From Hymenobacter mellowenesis (lineage in GTDB: Bacteria > Bacteroidota > Bacteroidia > Cytophagales > Hymenobacteraceae): DNA of 64,000 nucleotides. Below, one piece after another: positions 58,528-64,000 of this stretch. The notes under the pieces are model-generated. The model saw only the letters and a list, made by a program, of their open reading frames with translations, did no database searches and was not told where the DNA came from. The DNA lies in NCBI RefSeq assembly GCF_030581005.1, contig NZ_JAUQSX010000004.1, forward strand, positions 124,001-188,000. The letters are read 5' to 3'. How positions within the stretch are numbered: position 1 is the first letter of the stretch; each line of letters starts with the position of its first letter. Position numbers and translations under genes: made by a program.

Positions 58528-59535
58528 TTAGTTATTGGAGCGCGTGCCCAGCGTCACGTTCAGCGTGTTGCCGGTCACGGCCTGGTTGAGCTGGTAAATG
58601 GCCGGAATGGCCGGCAGCCCACCGAAGTGGTAGCCGTAGCCGGTGGCGCTGCCCGTGGCCCCGATGTCGACGCCGCCCTGGCCGGCCCCTACAGCCGCGT
58701 TGGAGCCGCTTTTCAGCTTGTACCAGGCATCGAACTGGCCGGGGGCGGTGGGCGCCAGCGCGAAGATGGACGCGGCGGTCACGTTGGCCGTGTTGTGCGT
58801 GCCAACGGTGCCCAGCGTGGGCAGCGTGCTCTGGGCGAAGAAGTTGTAGTCCCAGTTGGTGTTGGATGTGGGCGTGAAGGTGGTGGCGAAATAATTGTTG
58901 CGCACCGTGAAGTTGTTGAGGCTGGTGCCGCCGGCAATCACCGAGTTGTTGGAGAACTCGCCCGACGAACCCGTGCTGCTGAGCGAGGTGCCGCCGGTGT
59001 ACATGATGTTGTTGGTAATAAGCGAATTGGTGCTGGCGCCGCTGTATTCCAGCACGCCGTAGAAGTAGTTCTGCCGAATCACCGCATTGCTGGTCAACAC
59101 GCCGTACGACAGGTAGACGTAGCCCGTGATGTAGCAGCGTTGGATGACAACGTTATTGGCCCCCACGTACCAGGTGGCGTTGCTGCTGATGCCCGCAATC
59201 GACGAGCCCGCGCTGCCCGCATTGAAGTAAACGGTGCTCACCGTGGCCGGAATGGTGTTGGCTTGCAGGGCCGGCGGCTGGTTTTCGCCCAGGAAGTAGC
59301 CGGGCCCCACAATGGAGAGCTGCTTGGTGCAGGTGAAGCCAGCGTAGGTGGTGGTCGAAGGCTCTACCTGAATGATGTCGCCGGCCGTGGCGGCGTCGTG
59401 CGCCGCTTGGATGGTGGCGTAAATGTTGGTGCCCGTAATGCCCGAGTTGTTCACCCGGCGAATGGTCTGGGCCGAGGCCAGCTGACCAGCCAGCGCCAGC
59501 AGCACGAAAAGGAGGGAGGCGGAGAGGTTTTTCAT
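58528..59535 (-). CDS. Secreted beta-helix repeat protein
   Basis: This is a 335-residue protein with a signal peptide ending at QLASAQ. The body is a right-handed parallel beta-helix (YATIQAAHDAATAGDIIQVE at the start, then VVIQRCYITGYVYLSYGVLT, NAVIRQNYFYGVLEYSGAST, NSLITNNIMYTGGTSL). It ends ATGYGYHFGGLPAIPAIYQL and lacks a T9SS sorting domain. The start at 59535 gives the signal. It lies 14 bp upstream of the giant surface protein on the same strand, so the two are probably made together; it may be a secreted partner or matrix component. Confidence 0.85.
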   Translation of the reverse strand: MKNLSASLLFVLLALAGQLASAQTIRRVNNSGITGTNIYATIQAAHDAATAGDIIQVEPSTTTYAGFTCTKQLSIVGPGYFLGENQPPALQANTIPATVSTVYFNAGSAGSSIAGISSNATWYVGANNVVIQRCYITGYVYLSYGVLTSNAVIRQNYFYGVLEYSGASTNSLITNNIMYTGGTSLSSTGSSGEFSNNSVIAGGTSLNNFTVRNNYFATTFTPTSNTNWDYNFFAQSTLPTLGTVGTHNTANVTAASIFALAPTAPGQFDAWYKLKSGSNAAVGAGQGGVDIGATGSATGYGYHFGGLPAIPAIYQLNQAVTGNTLNVTLGTRSNN

Positions 59536-59993
59536 ACAAACAGAAATGGAGTGAGGTTGAAAAAAAGCACGACTAAGCCCCGGCGTCCAGAGCCCGCAAA
59601 ACCCCAGCTGTCGCCCTTGCAATGACAGGATTTTGCAAGGGTAAAATTTGATTATGAACAGGGCGCGGACAATCCGTAGCAGCCCCGGTTTTTCCAGTGT
59701 TTTCGCCTCCGTGCCAGCACGGATAATTCACCGGTTTCGTCTCCGTGCCAGCACGGAGAGGCCCGGCTGGTTGGCCCGGGCACGTGGCCGCCTCCGCCGT
59801 TGGGGCGGGCGTTATTCTACCCGTTGGCTTAGTGCTCGGGCCCGCTGTCTCAGAAGTTTAGGGCAGCTTTAGCGGCGCTGGGCAGTAGCGCGAACTTTGG
59901 CGTTCGTGCACCAGAACCACTACCGAACGGCGCGGGGACGCGAACCCCAAAGCCCGCGCTGCCACCCAGCGCTACCGCAACTTCAAAACCAGT
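59536..59993. other. Gene-free spacer with two palindromes
   Basis: No gene is recognised. TACCCTTG on the minus strand (59636-59643) is a possible -7 element for the beta-helix/giant operon. Two copies of TCCGTGCCAGCACGGA lie at 59708-59723 and 59742-59757. Confidence 0.5.
59708..59757. repeat. Pair of 16-bp palindromes, TCCGTGCCAGCACGGA
   Basis: Two identical 16-bp palindromes are 34 bp apart (start to start). They could be a protein-binding site or two small hairpins. Confidence 0.8.
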
Positions 59994-60647
59994 CTAGCCC
60001 TTCGCCAGCTCCGCCGATTCGTGCACGCGCACGCCGCCGCCATCGTCCTCGGCGGCGCGCAGCATGGCGGCGGCCACCGTGGCCCCGGGCACGGCGCGGT
60101 ACTTCAGCAGCGGGCCGCGCAGCAGTGGATTGAGCACCCGCAGCAGCACGGCCGCTATTCGCTCGCCCAGGCGGGGCTGGCTGCGCTCGCCCAGCAGCAG
60201 CGAGGGCCGGAAAATATGAATGGCCCGAAACGGCGTCTGGCGCACGGCGTCCTCCATTTCGCCCTTCACGCGGCTGTAGTAAATGCGGCTTTCCGGGTCG
60301 GCGCCCATGCTGCTCACCACCATGAACTGCGAGGCGAAATTGCCGGCCGCCAAGGCCGCCAGCTTCACCACGTACAGAAAATCAACCTTGTAGAAAGCTT
60401 CTTTCGAGCCCGCCTGCTTCATGGTAGTGCCCAGGCAGCAATACACGTCGTCGGCAATGAGCTTGAAGCGCACATCCTCCAGCTTATCGAGCTCAGTCGT
60501 CACCTGCACCAGCTTGGGGTGGAGGATGGGCACGGCCTTGCGCCCCACTACCACCACCTTCGCGTACCGCTCCGAGGCCAGCAGCAGCGGCAGCAACTGA
60601 ACACCAATCAGGCCCGTGGCCCCGGTGAGTAAAGCGGTTTTTTGCAT
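59994..60647 (-). CDS. NAD(P)-binding oxidoreductase (HTATIP2/atypical SDR type)
   Basis: This is a 217-residue Rossmann protein. ALLTGATGLIGVQLLPLLL is the nucleotide-binding loop (GATGxxG), KVVVVGRKAV is the second strand, DDVYCCLGTTMKQAGSKEAF and VVKLAALAAGNFASQFMVVS match the HTATIP2/YwnB-like branch, and YYSRVKGEMEDAVRQ holds the Tyr/Lys pair. The substrate is unknown. ATG 60647 is chosen over 60662 because the strand starts there. Confidence 0.87.
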   Translation of the reverse strand: MQKTALLTGATGLIGVQLLPLLLASERYAKVVVVGRKAVPILHPKLVQVTTELDKLEDVRFKLIADDVYCCLGTTMKQAGSKEAFYKVDFLYVVKLAALAAGNFASQFMVVSSMGADPESRIYYSRVKGEMEDAVRQTPFRAIHIFRPSLLLGERSQPRLGERIAAVLLRVLNPLLRGPLLKYRAVPGATVAAAMLRAAEDDGGGVRVHESAELAKG

Positions 60648-60679
60648 AGGGTGAGGAAGCAAACTGGTGGAACGACACT

Positions 60680-60880
60680 CCCCTCCTTGGATAAGGAGGG
60701 AAGTTTTCGCGTAGCGAAAACGGGGGTGGTTTGATTCGTTGAACCGAAGGCCAGCGTAGCTAACGACACGAGGCCGCTTTCGTTCAGGTGTCGTTAGCTA
60801 CGCTGACCTTCGGTTCAACGAATCAAACCACCCCCGCTGACGCTTCGCGCCAGCATCCCCTCCTCAGATGAAGAGGGGAA
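60680..60880. repeat. Cruciform-like inverted repeat (second repeat family)
   Basis: Core arms 60721-60769 and 60788-60836 are 49 bp long with one mismatch and an 18-bp loop. Outside them lie small hairpins: CCCTCCTTGGATAAGGAGGG and GTTTTCGCGTAGCGAAAAC on the left, GCTGACGCTTCGCGCCAGC on the right. It looks like a MITE-type element between two minus-strand genes and is unrelated to the GTCATG palindromes. Confidence 0.88.
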
Positions 60881-60893
60881 TTTGACGTTCTGA

Positions 60894-61730
60894 CTATCTC
60901 AGCACCGTCGCTTCCGGCTCCAGCAGCACCAGGCCCTGCCGAAACAGCGCGCCCAGCGCCTTCTTGAACACCTTTTTGCTCATGCCCACGCGGCGGTACA
61001 CGTCTTCGGCCAGGCTCTTGTCGCCGAGCGGCAGGCGCCCGCCGGGCGCGGCCTGGATGGCTTTGAGCAGCGTGTCGGTGGCCGATTCTACTTCGCCGTA
61101 GCCTTCTTTCTGGAGGCGCACGTCGAGCTTGCCGTCGGCCCGCACCTGGCGCAGGAAGCCGGGCAGCTGCTCGCCCAGGCGCAGGGGCCGGAATACTTCG
61201 TTATGAAACAGCAGCCCCTGGTGCGTCCCGTTCACGATGACGGGGTAGCCCAGCTCGGTTTCGTCGGCCACCAGCAGGCGCACCTCGTCGCCGGGTTCGC
61301 CCGGGAAGGGGGTGTTTTGCAGGAACTGCTTCCACTTGGTGGAGGCCACCAGCCGGTCGCTTTCCTCGTCGAGGTACACGTACACGAACACCCGCTCGCC
61401 GATGCGCAGGTCACGCCGCTGGTTGCGGTAGGGCAGGAGCAGGTCTTTCTCCAGGCCCCATTCCAGGAAGGCGCCGGCCGGGCCGTGGTCCTTCACGGTG
61501 AGGGCGGCGTAGCTGTCGACCAGCGCCAGGGGCCGCAGGTTGGTGGCAATGAGGCGGTCTTCCGAGTCGCGGTACACGAACACGCGCACGATGTCGCCCA
61601 CGCGGGTGCCAGCCTCCACGTACTTTTCGGGTAGCAGCAGGTCGCCGTCGTCGGAGGTGAGGTAGAGGCCGATGCTGGTTTCACGGGCTACTTCGAGGTC
61701 GTTGTAATCGCCGAGGAGGAGGCTGGCCAT
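60894..61730 (-). CDS. CvfB-like S1 RNA-binding protein
   Basis: This is a 278-residue cytoplasmic protein with tandem S1-like domains and a C-terminal winged helix: GLYLTSDDGDLLLPEKYVEA near 20, AFLEWGLEKDLLLPYRNQRR near 87, GLLFHNEVFRPLRLGEQLPG near 167, and the C-terminal RVGMSKKVFKKALGALFRQG. This is the CvfB/YitL family, linked to post-transcriptional control of virulence genes in Staphylococcus. The length matches the family. Confidence 0.9.
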   Translation of the reverse strand: MASLLLGDYNDLEVARETSIGLYLTSDDGDLLLPEKYVEAGTRVGDIVRVFVYRDSEDRLIATNLRPLALVDSYAALTVKDHGPAGAFLEWGLEKDLLLPYRNQRRDLRIGERVFVYVYLDEESDRLVASTKWKQFLQNTPFPGEPGDEVRLLVADETELGYPVIVNGTHQGLLFHNEVFRPLRLGEQLPGFLRQVRADGKLDVRLQKEGYGEVESATDTLLKAIQAAPGGRLPLGDKSLAEDVYRRVGMSKKVFKKALGALFRQGLVLLEPEATVLR

Positions 61731-61863
61731 AGCAAGTGTATTGTGGGGTGAAAGGGCAAAGATCGGGAGAAAATGTGCGAGCTGACTATAAGCTTTGTCA
61801 CCGTACTTTCTTATTTAGACGCACTTCATTGCATGCAGCACCGAATACTTGTACAATTGAACC

Positions 61864-62220
61864 ATGGGAATAATATCGCGCAAATTTTATTTTGAGAACG
61901 GAATCCCTTCACTGCAAACAGTCATCACTGAGTTGAAACAGCTAACGGGGGAGGAAATCACCTGTGAAAATTTTGAGGAAGACCCAGCGTGTATGGCTGA
62001 GGTATCGAGCGAGATAGCAGGCGGTGGATTCACGTTGATGTCAATAGCAGGATTAACGGGCTATGAAACCTGGCATGGTATAGGTGCGTCCAATTATCTC
62101 TCGGATGCGGTAGCAGTGGTTTTGTTAGCATTGGGAGGCCGCTACGAATACGCTTCTTCCCTGCCAACTGCTGCTCAGCAGCCGTGGCAGCGGGCAAAGC
62201 AATGGTACCGAAAGAGCTAG
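61864..62220 (+). CDS. Hypothetical protein
   Basis: This is a 118-residue soluble protein of lower GC content than its neighbours. It begins MGIISRKFYFENGIPSLQTV and has a two-cysteine acidic stretch (ITCENFEEDPACMAEVSSEI). The remainder (LMSIAGLTGYETWHGIGASN, YLSDAVAVVLLALGGRYEYA) suggests a small alpha/beta fold that could be an immunity-type or orphan protein. No family recognised. Confidence 0.55.
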   Translation: MGIISRKFYFENGIPSLQTVITELKQLTGEEITCENFEEDPACMAEVSSEIAGGGFTLMSIAGLTGYETWHGIGASNYLSDAVAVVLLALGGRYEYASSLPTAAQQPWQRAKQWYRKS

Positions 62221-62267
62221 GAATTGGCCGTACTTGGGATATCTAGCGACGCCAACCCCGATTTACG

Positions 62268-62275
62268 TAAGTTTG
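62268..62275 (+). promoter_or_regulatory. -7 element of the SPFH gene
   Basis: TAAGTTTG, an exact TANNTTTG match 22 bp before ATG 62298. There is no good -33. Confidence 0.45.
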
Positions 62276-62297
62276 AGCCTCCACTTTTCCTGTCGCT

Positions 62298-63344
62298 ATG
62301 TTCGGTCTTGGGTACGCCAAATTCGATTCGATAACCTACGTTATCCAGTACAAAAACGGCAAGGTGGTGCGCGAGGGGCGCGGGCTGGCCTTTTTCTACT
62401 CCACCTTCAACAGCTCCATCGCGGCCGTACCGCTGGCTTCCAACGACCTGCCCTTCATCTTCAACGAAACCACGGCCGACTACCAGAGCATCACCATCCA
62501 GGGCCAGCTCAGCTACCGCGTGCGCGACCCGCGCCAGCTGGCCGAGCTGCTCGACTTCACGGTGAACAGCTTGGGCATCTACAAGAAAAACGACCTCGAA
62601 AAGCTCAACCAGCGCCTCGTGAATGAGGCCCAGACCGCCACCTCGGCTTACGCCCACAGCCTCACGCTCAAGGACGCCATCCGCTCCAACAAGTTCATTG
62701 AGGAGCAGATTCAGGCCGGGCTGCAAAGCTCGCCGGCCGTGGCCCAGCTGGGCATCGAGGTGCTGGGTGTGAACATTCTGGCCGTGAAAGCCACCCCGGA
62801 AATGGAGCGCGCCCTGGAGGCCGACGCCCGCGAGCGCCTGCAGCAGGAAGCCGACCAGGCCATCTACGAGCGCCGCAACTTCGCCGTGGAGCAGGAGCGG
62901 CGCATCAAGGAAAGCGAGCTGAACACCGACATCGCGGTGGAGGAAAAGCGCAAGCAGATTGACGAGAAACGCTCCGAAGCCCAGCTCCAGCGCGCCGCCA
63001 ACGACCGCAAGCTGCGCGAGCTGCAGGTGCAGGCCGACATCGCCGTGGAAGCCAGCCGTGCCGACCTCCTCACCCAGCAAACCGCCAACCAGCGCCAGGC
63101 CGCCGACGCTCAGGGCTACGTCACCGAAGCCACCCTGCGCCCCTTCCGCGACCTGGACTGGCGCACTCTCACCGCCCTGCAAAACAACCCCGACCCGCGC
63201 CTCAACATTGCCCTGGCCTTCCGCGAGCTAGCCGAAAACGCCGGCAAAATCGGCACCCTCAACATCACCCCCGATTTGCTCGATAACCTGCTGGGCGATA
63301 CGCCTGCGCCGGCCCCGGACGCGCCCAAGCCCACGCGCCGGTAG
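62298..63344 (+). CDS. SPFH/band 7 domain protein
   Basis: This is a 348-residue protein. The SPFH domain occupies about residues 10-200: YVIQYKNGKVVREGRGLAFF, ITIQGQLSYRVRDPRQLAEL, GIEVLGVNILAVKATPEMER. A long charged coiled coil follows (RRIKESELNTDIAVEEKRKQ). There is no obvious membrane anchor, so it may be peripheral. Next comes an NAD-kinase-like gene, an association I have seen for SPFH genes in other annotated genomes. Its role could be membrane organisation or coupling to the neighbour. Confidence 0.87.
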   Translation: MFGLGYAKFDSITYVIQYKNGKVVREGRGLAFFYSTFNSSIAAVPLASNDLPFIFNETTADYQSITIQGQLSYRVRDPRQLAELLDFTVNSLGIYKKNDLEKLNQRLVNEAQTATSAYAHSLTLKDAIRSNKFIEEQIQAGLQSSPAVAQLGIEVLGVNILAVKATPEMERALEADARERLQQEADQAIYERRNFAVEQERRIKESELNTDIAVEEKRKQIDEKRSEAQLQRAANDRKLRELQVQADIAVEASRADLLTQQTANQRQAADAQGYVTEATLRPFRDLDWRTLTALQNNPDPRLNIALAFRELAENAGKIGTLNITPDLLDNLLGDTPAPAPDAPKPTRR

Positions 63345-63362
63345 GGTATTGGGTACCTAAGC

Positions 63363-63470
63363 ACGTCATGCAGAGCGTAGCGAAGCATCTCGCGTGTGGT
63401 AGTAACTCAAGCGTTGAAAAAAGATTAGTGGTAGCACGCGAGATGCTTCGCTGCGCTCTGCATGACGTTC
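63363..63470. repeat. Dispersed palindromic repeat, copy 11
   Basis: Inverted arms begin ACGTCATGCAGAGCGTAGCG and end GCGCTCTGCATGACGTTC; one arm has a T for C change. It lies between the SPFH and NAD-kinase-like genes. Confidence 0.9.
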
Positions 63471-63512
63471 TGGTTTTCCCATTCCACTAACCAGCCGCCG
63501 CCCGTCCCCATC

Positions 63513-64000
63513 ATGCCCAAAATCGAATACGCCATCATCGTGCGGGCCAAAACCCGGCTCGAACAGCTCAAGGCCCGCTATAACACCGCCGCCCAGGCCC
63601 GCTTCGTGGTGGAGCGCGCCGGCGGCAACTTCAGCGACTACGAAGCCGAGCAGGCTGCCCTCGACCTGGCCGTAAGCCAGGTGCAGCGCGAGCTGGCCCA
63701 GGTGGTGAAAAGCAAGGTGGTGGACCGCGAATTCCTGCCCTCCTTCATCTTCGCCGACGACCAAGTGGTCGTCGTCGTAGGGCAGGACGGCCTGGTAGCC
63801 AACGCCGCCAAGTACGTGCGCGGCCGGCCCCTGGTGGCCGTCAACCCCGACCCCAGCCGCTACGACGGCGTGCTGCTCCCATTCCGTCCCGACACCTGCC
63901 GGGCGGCCGTGCAGGCCCTCGTGCGCGGGGCCGACGTGCCCATTCGCACCCAGCCGCTGGCCCAGGCCACCCTGCAGGACGGCCAACGCCTGCTCGCCTT
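63513..64000 (+). CDS. NAD-kinase-like protein, 3' end outside window
   Basis: At least 162 residues are visible and the frame is open at the right edge. It begins MPKIEYAIIVRAKTRLEQLK. It then has helical QVQRELAQVVKSKVVDREFL and the ATP-NAD-kinase-like loop VVVVVGQDGLVANAAKYV, where GQDGL stands for GGDGT, followed by PLVAVNPDPSRYDGVLLPF. The changed loop may mean altered activity. It is an NAD/diacylglycerol-kinase-type fold paired with SPFH. Confidence 0.78.
   Translation, partial: MPKIEYAIIVRAKTRLEQLKARYNTAAQARFVVERAGGNFSDYEAEQAALDLAVSQVQRELAQVVKSKVVDREFLPSFIFADDQVVVVVGQDGLVANAAKYVRGRPLVAVNPDPSRYDGVLLPFRPDTCRAAVQALVRGADVPIRTQPLAQATLQDGQRLLA

Noticed and set aside
1..64000. tRNA, rRNA or prophage genes
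   Set aside because: No cloverleaf, rRNA-like stretch, integrase or phage structural cluster was recognised by eye; the tail-fibre-like protein at 44418 is a single secreted protein.

Overview
The window looks like chromosome of a GC-rich member of the Bacteroidota, most likely Hymenobacter or a close relative (inference). The grounds are Bacteroidota-type promoters (TTTG or CTTG, about 19 bp, TANNTTTG), the absence of clear Shine-Dalgarno sites, type IX secretion (T9SS) C-terminal sorting domains, a TonB receptor followed by a DUF4249 lipoprotein, and many lipoproteins. I recognised no rRNA, tRNA, CRISPR array or transposase gene.

1-31.6 kb is mostly ordinary chromosome. It starts with two tandem paralogous lipoproteins, then sucD, a GAF protein, a cystathionine/cysteine synthase, a single-domain response regulator, adenine deaminase, cmk and ispH, and a frameshifted macrodomain gene. 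At 12.2-15.6 kb lies a possible peptide-tagging set: retropepsin-like protease, RimK ATP-grasp ligase, AstE/AspA-like deacylase and GNAT. An OmpH-like protein, a TonB receptor/DUF4249 pair, small lipoproteins, a cupin, and a DHFR/VOC/DoxX/GlxA-AraC group follow. Then come a serpin lipoprotein, a multi-PAS histidine kinase with its response regulator, and small genes.

31.7-48.7 kb is a mosaic. Single genes (GH28 polygalacturonase, zinc-ribbon protein, spondin lipoprotein, M16 peptidase, FG-GAP T9SS protein, surface protein, helical protein) are separated by near-identical palindromic terminators with the core AAAGCCYCGCCAG/CTGGCGRGGCTTT. Several palindromes still carry the 3' end of a gene that is otherwise gone: either the tail of a T9SS sorting domain or the tail of a helical protein family whose one intact copy is at 46128-46835. 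Two AT-rich inserts lie between such palindromes: an unknown secreted protein (35590-36336), and a two-gene DUF262 + HEPN cassette (46891-48527) that is the best candidate for a defence or toxin-antitoxin system.

48.7-64 kb is dominated by a 3266-residue repeat-built T9SS surface protein and a beta-helix partner. After these come an NAD(P)-binding oxidoreductase, a CvfB-like S1 protein, a small orphan gene, an SPFH protein and a truncated NAD-kinase-like gene.

Ten complete copies and one internally deleted copy of a roughly 90-120 bp palindromic repeat sit only between genes. In most copies the two arms vary together. A second, unrelated cruciform-like repeat lies at 60.7 kb.
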